Assembly (NCBI GenBank): GCA_023953845.1
Contig: JAMLJC010000001.1
Coordinates: 4,102,501 to 4,166,500, forward strand
Length of the DNA: 64,000 bases
From: Rhizobiaceae bacterium
Lineage (GTDB): Bacteria > Pseudomonadota > Alphaproteobacteria > Rhizobiales > Rhizobiaceae
Reading direction: 5' to 3'
Part shown: positions 38,150 to 47,435 of the stretch, piece by piece
Layout of the letters: every line of letters starts with the position of its first letter
Numbering within the stretch: position 1 is the first letter of the stretch
Made by a program: the position numbers and the translations under genes
The notes under the pieces: model-generated
Database searches by the model: none
Seen by the model: only the letters and a program-made list of their open reading frames with translations
Told to the model about the DNA's origin: nothing

Positions 38150-39559
38150 CTAGAGCCGATACGCGCGCTTCGCGAGCGAATAGGCCAGTTCCTGCGCAAG
38201 CTCGTATGCCTCGTCCTCCCGCAGGCGGTGTTCCGTGACGAGACGCGCGAGGAATGCGCAATCGACGCGGCGCGCCAGGTCGTGGCGGGCCGGAATGGAT
38301 GGGAAGGCGCGGGTATCGTCGTTGAAACCCACCGTGTTGTAGAAGCCGGCCGTCTCGGTGGTCATCTCCCGGAAACGACGTATCCCTTCCGGGCTGTCGT
38401 GAAACCACCAGGCCGGTCCGAGCCTGAGGGCTGGATAGACGCCGGCCAGCGGCGCCAGTTCCCGCGCGTAGCTCGACTCGTCAAGCGTGAAGGCGATGAC
38501 CGTGAGGTCGCGCTCGGTGCCGACGCAGTCGAGCAGCGGCTTCAGCGCGGCGACGTAATCCGTGCGGGTCGGAATGTCGAAACCCTTGTCGCGGCCGAAT
38601 TTCTGCAGCGCGGCGGGCGAATGGTTCCTCCATGCGCCGGGGTGGATCTGAAGGACCAGCCCGTCATCCAGGCTCATCTTCGCCATTTCCGTCAGCATCT
38701 GGGCGCGGAACAGCCGTCTTTCGCGTTCATCGTCCGATCCGGCGCGGATGCGGTTGAACAATTCCGCTGCCGCCGCGGACGAGAGATTCGCCGTGTCGGC
38801 GGTAGCGTGGCCGTGATCGCTCGAGGTCGCGCCGAATTCCCTGAAATAGACGCGGCGCTCGCGATGGGCCTCGAGATAGCCCGCCCATGTGCCCGTATCG
38901 CAGCCGGTGATTTCGCCAAGACGGTCGAGGTTATCGAGAAAGCCCTCAAAATCCGGATCGACCACCGAGTCTGGTCTGTAGGCGGTGACGACGCGGCCGT
39001 CCCAGCCGCTGTCGCGGATCTGGCGGTGATACCGAAGATCGTCCAGCGCGCCCTCGGTCGTGGCGATAACTTCGATATTGAAGCGCTTGAACAACGCCCG
39101 GGGTCGATAAGCCTCGGTCTGCAAAAGGGCTGCAATGGCGTCGTAGGATCGGTCGGCTGTCGCGGCATTCAGCAGGTCGTCAATGCCGAATACGCCGGAA
39201 AGAACGTAGTCGAACCAGAGCCGTGTCGGCGTGCCGCGAAAAAGATGAAAATTCTCCGCGAAGCGTCGCCAGATCGTGCGCCCGTCCGTCTCGACGTGAG
39301 AGCCGTCGCGGGCGGGAACGCCGAGATCTTCCAGCGGCACTCCCTGACTGAAAAGCATGCGAAAGACGTAGTGATCCGGGACGATCAGAAGCTGCGCCGG
39401 GTCCGGAAACGGCTCGTCGAGCGCATACCAGCGCGGGTCGGTGTGGCCGTGCGGGCTGACGATCGGCAGTTCCTTCACCGACGCGTAGAGTGCGCGCGCC
39501 ACGCCGCGGGCGGTCGCTTCCGCCGAAAACAGAAGATCGTCCGCGACCAACGCGCTCAT
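38150..39559 (-). CDS. uxaC: Glucuronate/galacturonate isomerase
   Basis: A 469-residue amidohydrolase-fold isomerase converting glucuronate to fructuronate and galacturonate to tagaturonate. The metal-site motif PIVSPHGHTDPRWYAL lies near residue 35, and KRFNIEVIATTEGALDDLRY and VGFNDDTRAFPSIPARHDLA follow. ATG 39559 (MSALVADD) gives the usual length. It is the first gene of the eight-gene minus-strand operon, 27 bases after the predicted transcription start. Confidence 0.93.
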   Translation of the reverse strand: MSALVADDLLFSAEATARGVARALYASVKELPIVSPHGHTDPRWYALDEPFPDPAQLLIVPDHYVFRMLFSQGVPLEDLGVPARDGSHVETDGRTIWRRFAENFHLFRGTPTRLWFDYVLSGVFGIDDLLNAATADRSYDAIAALLQTEAYRPRALFKRFNIEVIATTEGALDDLRYHRQIRDSGWDGRVVTAYRPDSVVDPDFEGFLDNLDRLGEITGCDTGTWAGYLEAHRERRVYFREFGATSSDHGHATADTANLSSAAAAELFNRIRAGSDDERERRLFRAQMLTEMAKMSLDDGLVLQIHPGAWRNHSPAALQKFGRDKGFDIPTRTDYVAALKPLLDCVGTERDLTVIAFTLDESSYARELAPLAGVYPALRLGPAWWFHDSPEGIRRFREMTTETAGFYNTVGFNDDTRAFPSIPARHDLARRVDCAFLARLVTEHRLREDEAYELAQELAYSLAKRAYRL

Positions 39560-39592
39560 CGTGCCGCAGTCCTCCCTGATCGGCACGGCAAG

Positions 39593-39620
39593 CCTATCGA
39601 GAGGCAGATTCATGTGTCAA
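39593..39620 (-). promoter_or_regulatory. Promoter of the uxaC-kdgF operon
   Basis: On the minus strand TTGACA (39620-39615) and GATAGG (39598-39593) are 16 bases apart. The -35 is a perfect consensus and overlaps the proximal arm of the inverted operator at 39618-39648. Transcription would start near 39586. Confidence 0.6.
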
Positions 39621-39648
39621 CATACAAAAAAGTCTAACTTGTATGATG
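39618..39648. promoter_or_regulatory. Inverted operator for the uronate regulator
   Basis: CAACATACAA (39618-39627) is the inverted copy of TTGTATGATG (39639-39648) with 9 of 10 positions matching, 21 bases centre to centre. It overlaps the -35 of the uxaC promoter and lies between the two divergent units. The TTGTAT core is compatible with a FadR-type GntR protein such as the one encoded in the operon. Confidence 0.5.
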
Positions 39649-39735
39649 ACTTTTGCGACTGCAACGGTGCATTGTCATCATCGCCTGACTACGCAGAATG
39701 CCCGCTACGGGAGAGTAAGCATGGGGAAGGTTTGA

Positions 39736-40758
39736 ATGGGGCGCGTCAGAATCAGCGTGATCGGTCTCGGCATGGCATCGGGTCCGCATGCGCACAGCCT
39801 TGCCGATCTGCGAGAAAGGGTCGAAGTCGTGGCGGCCTTCAGCCCGAGCCCGGCGCGGCGCGAGGCTTTTGCGGCAACTCACGGCTTTGCGGTCTGCGAC
39901 AGCGCCGAGCGGATTTTCTCAGATGCTTCCATCGATGCGGTGATGCTGCTGACGCCGCCCAGCAGCCATCTCGAACTGATGCGGCGCGCGGCGGAGGCGG
40001 GGAAGCACGTGCTCCTGGAAAAACCTCTCGAAATAAGCCGCGAGCGCTCGGAGGCGCTTGTTTCAGCGGCGGCGTCCGCCGGCATAAGGCTCGGCGTCGT
40101 GTTGCAGCACCGGTTCCGGCCCATCACCCTGGCGTTGGCGGAGCTGATCGGCCAGGGGAGGCTGGGAGAGATCGTCAGCGCGTCCTCCCGCCTCTACAAC
40201 TGGCGACCGCAGAGCTACTACGACCAGCCGGGGCGTGGAACGCTGGCGCGTGACGGCGGCGGCGTGCTGCTCACGCAGGGCATCCACACGCTGGACCTCA
40301 TGATTTCGCTTGCCGGTCTCCCCGTGGAGGCCACGGGTTACGTCGCGACAAGTTCGATCCACCGTATGGAGACCGAGGATCTGGCGATGGCCGCCATCCG
40401 CTTCGGCAATGGCGGCATCGGTACGGTAAGCGCGACGACCTGCGCCTATCCCGGCATGGCCGATGCGGTCGATATCATCGGGTCGAAGGGGACGGCCCGG
40501 ATCGATGGGACGACACTGCACGCCGCCTTTCATGACGGCACGGAGATCAGGAAGAACGACGGGAGCCTCGGCGGCGGCGCCGGCGCCGATCCCATGGCCT
40601 TCCCGCATGAACATCATCGCGCGGTGTTGGCGGATTTCCTCGACGCCATAGAGGACGGACGCGATCCGAAGGTGACGGGGCGCGAGGCGCTCAAGGTGCA
40701 CCGTCTGATCGACGCAATACTGGAATCTTCGCGAACGGGCCGGCCGCAAGCGGTATGA
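39736..40758 (+). CDS. Gfo/Idh/MocA family dehydrogenase
   Basis: A 340-residue NAD(P)-dependent sugar dehydrogenase-like protein. The Rossmann loop is ISVIGLGMASGPHAHSL, the family EKP motif is in LLEKPLEISRERSE, and the C-terminal domain has GGGVLLTQGIHTLDLMISLA with the catalytic-type His. GGGGAAGG lies just before the ATG. It diverges from the uronate operon across the inverted operator, so it may oxidise or reduce a related sugar acid. Substrate not predictable from sequence. Confidence 0.85.
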   Translation: MGRVRISVIGLGMASGPHAHSLADLRERVEVVAAFSPSPARREAFAATHGFAVCDSAERIFSDASIDAVMLLTPPSSHLELMRRAAEAGKHVLLEKPLEISRERSEALVSAAASAGIRLGVVLQHRFRPITLALAELIGQGRLGEIVSASSRLYNWRPQSYYDQPGRGTLARDGGGVLLTQGIHTLDLMISLAGLPVEATGYVATSSIHRMETEDLAMAAIRFGNGGIGTVSATTCAYPGMADAVDIIGSKGTARIDGTTLHAAFHDGTEIRKNDGSLGGGAGADPMAFPHEHHRAVLADFLDAIEDGRDPKVTGREALKVHRLIDAILESSRTGRPQAV

Positions 40759-40794
40759 GCGCAGGAAGAGACGTCCCGCCGAAACTGCTGGCAG

Positions 40795-41823
40795 CTATTT
40801 CGCCGGCACGTAAGGATCTGCCAGCGCGGCTTCCGGGCGGCTGATCGGCACTGCCGTCTTCGAGGTGCGCTTTGCAAGGCTTGTCGCGCCGTTGCGCTCC
40901 AGCATCTTGCGGAAGACGGGATGCATGCCGCCATCCGTATAAGCCTGCTCCGAAACGGCGATGCTGCCCGTCGCCATAGAGGAGATCGCGGCATCGTCGG
41001 CATTCTCGCGCGCAGCGATCAGCGCATTGCCGTCCGGCGGGCAGGCGGCTTGCGGATCGGAGATCGGCGCGGCCTGGCCTTCCGCCGCGAAGGCGTAGCC
41101 TCCGCCGCAATAGCCTACCTGCGGCGGTCGCCGGGTCTTCTCGAATGTGTCATAGCCGCTCTTCAGATTCTGCCAGAACGCGTAGTTCGGATCGTTCCGG
41201 TTCTTCGCCATGTTCTGCGCGGTCATGCGGAACGGATATGCCTGGACCTGGAATGCGCGCTGTCCGCCCTTCAGCGCCTCCCTGCCGACCGCGTAGATTT
41301 CACCGACACCTTCGTCAGTCATCGCGTAGCAGCCCGACGACGAGCAGGCGCCGTGGATCATCAACGCCTCGCCGGTGTAGCCGAGAGACGCCTCCAGCCT
41401 GTTCGGGTAGCCGAGATTGACGGAGAGATAGTACTGCGACTTGGGGTTCAGCATGCTCGCCGGAATGCTGTAAAAACCTTCCGGCGCCTGCCGGTCGCCC
41501 GCGCGCTTCTTCGGCCCGAGCTGTCCCGACCAACGGCACATCGGATAGGTCTTCAGCAGCGCATACTGTCCGGTGCGCGTGCGCTTCCAGATCTCGAGTT
41601 CGCTTTCCTGCTTGAAGATGCGCACGACGATGGGATCGGCCGGCGACATCGCGTTTGCCTTCATCTTCGAGACGAGCGCCGTCGGTATCGGCTGCGAACC
41701 GCGCTGATCGGCGTCGAGCACGCTGGAAACGCATCCGGCGAGCAGCAGTCCGGCCGCCGCTAAAATGGTCATTCGGAGAAAAAGGCGATGCAACGTCTTA
41801 CCGCTCGCGATCTCTTCGGACAT
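40795..41823 (-). CDS. L,D-transpeptidase (YkuD/YafK-type) lipoprotein
   Basis: A 342-residue protein that probably cross-links or modifies peptidoglycan, or attaches proteins to it. A lipobox LLLAGC at about residue 26-31 marks a lipoprotein. The YkuD core includes SQYYLSVNLGYPNRLEASLG, and the catalytic Cys is in HGACSSSGCYAMTDEGVG. The C-terminal 120 residues are low-complexity, Ala/Pro-rich and less conserved. ATG 41823 gives a basic n-region; ATG 41772 is possible but leaves almost none. Confidence 0.82.
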   Translation of the reverse strand: MSEEIASGKTLHRLFLRMTILAAAGLLLAGCVSSVLDADQRGSQPIPTALVSKMKANAMSPADPIVVRIFKQESELEIWKRTRTGQYALLKTYPMCRWSGQLGPKKRAGDRQAPEGFYSIPASMLNPKSQYYLSVNLGYPNRLEASLGYTGEALMIHGACSSSGCYAMTDEGVGEIYAVGREALKGGQRAFQVQAYPFRMTAQNMAKNRNDPNYAFWQNLKSGYDTFEKTRRPPQVGYCGGGYAFAAEGQAAPISDPQAACPPDGNALIAARENADDAAISSMATGSIAVSEQAYTDGGMHPVFRKMLERNGATSLAKRTSKTAVPISRPEAALADPYVPAK

Positions 41824-42013
41824 TGTGAAACCGGGCGTCGATACGCCACGATCCATCCTCCAGGGATTTGGTTAATCCGGCATTACCGCGCACCGGCATT
41901 GCCGGAACGGCGCCCGATAATGCTCCGCGAAGCAGGCAAATTTGACCATCTTGAGGCGAACGCAAGGCCAAACCGTAACTGATGGCGACATGCTGCAAGC
42001 ATCAAGGGGAAAC

Positions 42014-42090
42014 TGGCGCGAGTGACGGGGCTCGAACCCGCGACCTCCGGCGTGACAGGCCGGCACTCTAACCGACTGAGCTACACCCGC
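42014..42090 (-). tRNA. tRNA-Asp (GTC)
   Basis: Read on the minus strand, GCGGGTG pairs with CACTCGC in the acceptor stem. The D-arm is GCTC...GAGT, the anticodon arm CCGGC-CTGTCAC-GCCGG carries GTC, and the T-arm has GGTTCGAGC. CCA is encoded at the 3' end. Length 77 bases. Confidence 0.97.
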
Positions 42091-42292
42091 GCTTTGCGAC
42101 ACGCGCTTCAAATCGGCGGCGTCGAGGCGGTCACTTAAGGGGTTCGTACCGGAGTGTCAAGCGCGCGAAAACAGCTTTGCCGAGGAACATTCCCTGTGGA
42201 TATCGAAAGTCGCGAGGCAGCATATGCCGCCTTGCGGCGCTGCATTTATGCCTTGCGAAATACGAACCGACCGCCTACACCTCCGGCCGTTC

Positions 42293-42368
<76 letters not shown>

Positions 42369-42523
42369 TCCTGTCCGTCAGCTATGTTTAATGTCGCGCG
42401 CGTCTGGCGCATGTGCTGTCGCGCAGCAGGAACGTCTGCTGTCCGTCCGGAATTTCCCTCTTGTCGAATGACCGTTATTTGCGTTCGCTATGACCTTCAG
42501 GCGACGAGCAACAGGAGGACGAC

Positions 42524-44503
42524 ATGTCGACACTGATTCCCTCGATCAACCGCCGCAATTTTCTCTCCGGCGCCGGTGCAGCGGGCGCGCTGATCGCGCT
42601 GCATCCGTTCTCGGCCAGGGCCCAGGCCAATCAGGCCCATCTCAGGATCATGGAGACGACCGACATCCATGTGAATGTGCTGCCCTACGACTACTATGCC
42701 GACAAGCCCAACGACACGATGGGCCTGTCGCGGACCGCGTCGCTGATCGATGCCATCCGCAAGGAGGCCACCAACGCCATGCTGGTGGACAATGGCGATT
42801 TTCTGCAGGGCAATCCCATGGGCGACTACATCGCCTACGAAAAAGGCATGAAGGACGGCGATGTCCATCCGGTCATAAAGGGCATGAACGAACTCGCCTA
42901 TTCCTGCTCGACGCTCGGCAACCACGAGTTCAACTATGGCCTGTCTTTCATGGACAAGGTGCTGGCCGGCGCGAATTTCCCGTTTGTCTGCGCCAATCTC
43001 GTGCGGGGCACGGAACTCGCAGCCAGTCCGCGCGACGACAAGCTCTATCTCAAGCCATACGTGATACTCGATCGCACGATCAAGGACGGCAGCGGCGCGG
43101 AGCATCCGGTCAGGATCGGCATCATCGGATTCGTGCCGCCGCAGATCATGATGTGGGATGCCAAGAATCTCTCCGGCAACGTACTGGCGCGCGACATTGT
43201 CGAGGCGGCAAGAGCCTGGGTGCCGCAGATGAAGGAGGAGGGCGCCGACATCGTCGTCGCGCTGTCGCATTCCGGCATCGACGTCAAACAGGGCGAGATG
43301 ATGGAGAACGCTTCCTTCTTCCTTGCCGGCGTGGACGGGATCGATGCGGTGTTCACGGGGCACCAGCATCTGGTCTTTCCCGGGCCGAAGGATTTCGTCG
43401 ATCTCGAAGGCGTCGACGCCGCGGCCGGCAAGCTGCAGGGCAAGCCGGCGGTCATGGCGGGTTTCTGGGGCTCGCATATGGGACTGATCGACCTGCTCCT
43501 CGAGCGGGACGGGTCGACGTGGCGGGTCGTTTCGGCGACGTCGGAAGCACGGCCGATCTACGAGCGCATCGACAACAAGAACAAGGCGCTGGTGGGCGAT
43601 GTCGAGACCATCGTCGCGGCGCTGAAGCCGGATCATGAAGCGACGCTCGCCTATGTGCGGCGGCCGGTCGGCAAGACGTCGGCGCCGCTCTATTCCTACT
43701 TCGCGCTGGTCGCGGACGATCCTTCGGTGCAGATCGTCAGTCAGGCGCAAACCTGGTACGTCAGGGACCTTCTCAAAAACACACAGTGGAAGGACCTGCC
43801 GGTGTTGTCAGCCGCCGCCCCGTTCAAGTCGGGCGGCCGGGGCGGGCCGGACTACTACACGGACGTGCCGGCCGGCGACATCGCCATCAAGAACGTCGCC
43901 GATCTCTATCTATACCCCAATACGGTGCGCGCGGTGGAAATCACCGGCGCTCAGGTGAAGGAGTGGCTGGAAATGTCCGCCGGCATCTTCAATCGCATCG
44001 AGCCGGGCAAAGCCGACCAGAAGCTAATCAACCCGGACTTTCCCTCCTATAATTTCGACGTGATCGACGGCGTGACCTATCGCATCGACCTGTCGCAACC
44101 GCCGAAATACGGGCCGAAGGGCGAAGTGCTCGATGCCGGGTCCAGCCGGATCAGGGATCTGATGTTCGATGGGAAGCCGATCGATCCCGCGCAGAAGTTC
44201 GTCGTGGCAACCAACAATTATCGCGCCGGCGGCGGTGGCAATTTCCCGGAGATCGACGGCTCCAAGGTCATTCTGGAAGCGCCGGACACCAACCGGGACG
44301 TGATCGTCCGCTACATCATCGACCAGAAAACCATCAATCCTTCGGCAGACGCCAACTGGTCTTTCGCTTCCATAGCGGGCGCTACGGTTCTCTTCGAAAC
44401 AGGCCCGAAAGCCAAAGATTTTCTTGGCGACGTAAAAAGCGTGTCGATCGAGGCGGCCGGCGAAGGGGAGAACGGTTTCGCGCTCTACCGGATCGCTCTT
44501 TGA
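42524..44503 (+). CDS. cpdB: 2',3'-cyclic-nucleotide 2'-phosphodiesterase / 3'-nucleotidase
   Basis: A 659-residue periplasmic metallophosphatase that scavenges extracellular nucleotides. The signal has a Tat motif (NRRNFLSGAGAAGALIALH). The metallophosphoesterase motifs are TTDIHVNVLPYDYY, NGDFLQGNPMGDY, GNHEFNYG, ALSHSGID and FTGHQHLVFPG. The C-terminal 5'-nucleotidase domain has NYRAGGGGNFPEIDGSK. AGGAGGACG precedes the ATG. It stands alone between tRNA-Val and a convergent small gene. Confidence 0.94.
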   Translation: MSTLIPSINRRNFLSGAGAAGALIALHPFSARAQANQAHLRIMETTDIHVNVLPYDYYADKPNDTMGLSRTASLIDAIRKEATNAMLVDNGDFLQGNPMGDYIAYEKGMKDGDVHPVIKGMNELAYSCSTLGNHEFNYGLSFMDKVLAGANFPFVCANLVRGTELAASPRDDKLYLKPYVILDRTIKDGSGAEHPVRIGIIGFVPPQIMMWDAKNLSGNVLARDIVEAARAWVPQMKEEGADIVVALSHSGIDVKQGEMMENASFFLAGVDGIDAVFTGHQHLVFPGPKDFVDLEGVDAAAGKLQGKPAVMAGFWGSHMGLIDLLLERDGSTWRVVSATSEARPIYERIDNKNKALVGDVETIVAALKPDHEATLAYVRRPVGKTSAPLYSYFALVADDPSVQIVSQAQTWYVRDLLKNTQWKDLPVLSAAAPFKSGGRGGPDYYTDVPAGDIAIKNVADLYLYPNTVRAVEITGAQVKEWLEMSAGIFNRIEPGKADQKLINPDFPSYNFDVIDGVTYRIDLSQPPKYGPKGEVLDAGSSRIRDLMFDGKPIDPAQKFVVATNNYRAGGGGNFPEIDGSKVILEAPDTNRDVIVRYIIDQKTINPSADANWSFASIAGATVLFETGPKAKDFLGDVKSVSIEAAGEGENGFALYRIAL

Positions 44504-44517
44504 TCAGATCCATGCGG

Positions 44518-44835
44518 CTACCGGACGAGCGGCTGCTGGATCGCCGGATTGCCGAAACCTCCGGGATTGACCGGGCTGATCGGCACGCTGTTGCCTGACT
44601 GGCCGAGCGGATCGTTCGGCACCGGGATAGGAGCGGTCTGCTGCGGTAGCGTCGTTGAGGTCCTGCCTTCATCCACGGCGTTGCGTTGCTGGATCGGCAC
44701 GCAGCCTATGCCGGTGATCTGGGGATCGGAGCCGTCCGGGCATAGCTGGCCGGGCGGCGGAAACTGCCTTTGCTGAGCCAGCGCGCTTCCCGCGAGGAGG
44801 AGCAGCGTGGCAGCGGCCAGAATCTTCGTGCTCAT
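44518..44835 (-). CDS. Small exported Pro/Gln-rich protein
   Basis: A 105-residue protein with a good signal peptide (MSTKILAAATLLLLAGSALA, cut before QQRQF). The mature 85 residues are rich in Pro, Gln, Gly and Asn, with one CPDGSDPQITGIGC segment that could close a disulfide loop. GAGGAAATG precedes ATG 44835; longer in-frame starts lack a signal. I do not recognise a family. It is convergent with cpdB and probably periplasmic or surface-attached. Confidence 0.75.
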   Translation of the reverse strand: MSTKILAAATLLLLAGSALAQQRQFPPPGQLCPDGSDPQITGIGCVPIQQRNAVDEGRTSTTLPQQTAPIPVPNDPLGQSGNSVPISPVNPGGFGNPAIQQPLVR

Positions 44836-45089
44836 ATCGGCATTTCCTCTTCCATACTTCTCCATGCCGATCTCAACGGGCATCCCGCAGCATGGTTTCG
44901 CCGGCAGATGCTCAATCGTCGCCGCGACATTCCCGATATGGGGACGGAACCGGCGCATATCCATGCTTGCGCGAGTTTCGTCATCTGCGCGATTGACGGC
45001 CAAGGCGTGCCGGCCCTATCGATCTGCCCCTGTTGCGCCGCTTGGTAGAAAATCCTTCGCCAGCCGGCATCTGTTTGGGAGAAAGCATC

Positions 45090-46181
45090 ATGGCGGACTT
45101 GCGGGTCCTGATCGTCGGCCTTGGCCATATGGGTCTCGCGCACGGCCGCGCCTACGACAAGATCGACGGCTACGAGATCGTCGGCCTGTGCGCCCGCAGC
45201 GCGAAGAGTCGTGCCGACCTGCCGGAGGCCTGGGGTCATCTGCCGCGGTTTTCGGACTACTACGAGGCGCTGGCCGCGCTGAAACCCGATGTGGTTTCCA
45301 TCAACACCTGGCCGGATACGCATGCGGCGTTTGCAATCGCCGCGTTCGAGGCCGGGGCGCATGTTTTCGTCGAAAAGCCTCTCGCCGAAACGGTGGAAGA
45401 TGCCGAACGCGTGGTCGCGGCGGCTCGCAGGCACGACAGGAAGATGCTGGTCGGCTACTCGATGCGCCACAGCCCGATCTGGAAGCGGGTGGTCGAAATC
45501 GCGCAGGGGCTCGGCAAGCCGCTGGTCATGCGCATGAATCTCAATCAGCAGTCGATCGGTCCTTCGTGGACCTGGCACAAGAACCTCTTGTCCTCGCTGT
45601 CGCCGATCGTCGACTGCGGCGTGCATTACGTCGACGCCATGTGCCAGATGACGCTGGCGAAGCCCGTGCGCGTCAGCGGCATGGGCGCACGGCTGTCGGA
45701 CGAAATCGCGCCCGACCAGTACAATTACGGGCACCTTCAGGTCTTCTTCGACGACGGTTCCGTTGGCTGGTACGAGGCGGCGTGGGGGCCGTCGATCAGC
45801 GAGGCGGCTTTCATGGTCAAGGATATCGTCGGACCCAAGGGATCGGTGAGCGTCGTGCCGCCGTCGCACAGACTCGGTTACGGAAAAGGCGCGACGTGGA
45901 CGTTTTCCTCCGACATCCACACGCACGGCGCGATGGACGCCGTGCTCGTTCATCACGCGGGACTGAATGCCGAGCAGGGGTTGGTCGAGGGTGACGAGGT
46001 GATTCCGGTAATCGACAAGCCGGACCACGACGAGATCTGTCGGCTGGAGCAACTTTATCTGCTCGACGCCATCCGCAACGATCGCGATATCGGCGAGGGG
46101 ATGGAGGCTGCCGTCAACAGCCTCAAGATCGTGCTAGCTGCCGACCGCAGCATCAAGGAAGGGCGGATGATCGAGCTCTGA
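45090..46181 (+). CDS. Gfo/Idh/MocA family dehydrogenase
   Basis: A 363-residue NAD(P)-dependent dehydrogenase-like protein. The Rossmann loop is VLIVGLGHMGLAHGRAYD, the EKP motif is FVEKPLAETVEDAERV, and SPIVDCGVHYVDAMCQM carries the active-site His region. ATG 45090 (MADLRV) follows GGGAGAAAG. It is followed 51 bases later by nagA in the same direction, so an amino-sugar substrate is plausible but unproven. Confidence 0.87.
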   Translation: MADLRVLIVGLGHMGLAHGRAYDKIDGYEIVGLCARSAKSRADLPEAWGHLPRFSDYYEALAALKPDVVSINTWPDTHAAFAIAAFEAGAHVFVEKPLAETVEDAERVVAAARRHDRKMLVGYSMRHSPIWKRVVEIAQGLGKPLVMRMNLNQQSIGPSWTWHKNLLSSLSPIVDCGVHYVDAMCQMTLAKPVRVSGMGARLSDEIAPDQYNYGHLQVFFDDGSVGWYEAAWGPSISEAAFMVKDIVGPKGSVSVVPPSHRLGYGKGATWTFSSDIHTHGAMDAVLVHHAGLNAEQGLVEGDEVIPVIDKPDHDEICRLEQLYLLDAIRNDRDIGEGMEAAVNSLKIVLAADRSIKEGRMIEL

Positions 46182-46232
46182 CCGGGCGATCCACATGAGC
46201 GCGAGAGCCATTCAGGCCAGGGACCTTTCGAA

Positions 46233-47357
46233 ATGCAGGCAACGGATACGCATTCCATCTCCGGTTCTATCCTGACGCCGGCCGGATGGGTGCGGGGTGC
46301 GGCGGTTGTCGGCGGTCAACGCATCCTGCGGATCGAGGGAACGCCGTTTGAAATCGGACAAGCGCCCGCCGCGCCCTACGTCATTCCCGGCTTCATCGAT
46401 CTTCACGTCCATGGAGGCGACGGGCAAGATTATCTCGGCAGTGCGGCAGAAATCCGCCAGTTCCTCCGCTTCCACGCGGCGCATGGCACAGTGGCGATCG
46501 CGCCGACGACGGCAACGGCGCCGGCAGATGTGCTGACCCGCTCGCTCGGTCTTATCGAAGCGATCCGCAACGACAGGCAGCCGGGCGAGCCGACTGTGCT
46601 CGGCGCGCATCTCGAAGGACCTTTCATCAATCCGGACAAGCTCGGCGCGCAGATGAACGTGCCGCTCGAGGGTGACGTCGCGCTGGCGCTGCGATGGGCC
46701 GACACGTGCAAGCTGGTCGTCGCCACGGTGGCGCCGGAGATTCCGGGCGGCATCGCGGTGATGGAGGCGTTGACCGCGCGCGGATGCCGCGTGCAGATCG
46801 GTCACAGCCTCGCCACCGCCGGTGAGACAGCCGCCGCCTTCGCACGCGGGATGGCCGGTTTCACGCATCTTTTCAACGCCATGTCAGGTGTCGACCATCG
46901 CAATCCGGGCGTCGCCGCCTATGCGCTGGCGCATGGCCGATATGCCGAGATGATCTGCGACCTCAATCATGTCCATCCCGACGTTCTGCTTGCCGCCCAC
47001 CGCGCCATTCCGCGCCTCTATGCAATCACCGACGCGACGAAATTCGCCGGCCGGCCCGATGGCGAATACGCCATGGATCACCGCACCATCATCAAGCGCG
47101 GCCTGACGATCACGCTCGGCGACGGCAGGACGCTTGCCGGCAGCGCCATCACCATGATCGACGCCTTCCGCAACCTGATGTCGCTTGGCCTGTCGATCGA
47201 GGAGGCCTCCGGATTGTGTTCCACGCGCCAGGCGGAATATCTCTGCCTGAACGACCTTGGCAGGATCGCTCCGGGGGTGCTGGCGAGCGTGGTCGTGCTG
47301 GACGAGCGTCTCGGTCTGGCGGATGTCTGGGTCGCCGGCGAGCGTATCGCCGGCTGA
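46233..47357 (+). CDS. nagA: N-acetylglucosamine-6-phosphate deacetylase
   Basis: A 374-residue amidohydrolase. The first metal motif is DLHVHGGDGQDYLG, EGPFINPDKLGAQ and QIGHSLATAGETAAAFARG follow, and FTHLFNAMSGVDHRNPG and the catalytic Asp in YAITDATKFAG complete the set. It produces glucosamine-6-phosphate and acetate. No nagB, nagK or glmS-like deaminase lies beside it; instead it is flanked by two Gfo/Idh/MocA genes, an SDR gene and an ABC importer. Confidence 0.9.
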   Translation: MQATDTHSISGSILTPAGWVRGAAVVGGQRILRIEGTPFEIGQAPAAPYVIPGFIDLHVHGGDGQDYLGSAAEIRQFLRFHAAHGTVAIAPTTATAPADVLTRSLGLIEAIRNDRQPGEPTVLGAHLEGPFINPDKLGAQMNVPLEGDVALALRWADTCKLVVATVAPEIPGGIAVMEALTARGCRVQIGHSLATAGETAAAFARGMAGFTHLFNAMSGVDHRNPGVAAYALAHGRYAEMICDLNHVHPDVLLAAHRAIPRLYAITDATKFAGRPDGEYAMDHRTIIKRGLTITLGDGRTLAGSAITMIDAFRNLMSLGLSIEEASGLCSTRQAEYLCLNDLGRIAPGVLASVVVLDERLGLADVWVAGERIAG

Positions 47358-47435
47358 GGATATCCCTGCAAATATTTGCAAGCGCCTGTTATTCCGTTCC
47401 TCACCCGATGAAGTCGAGGCGGCGCGCGATAAGTT

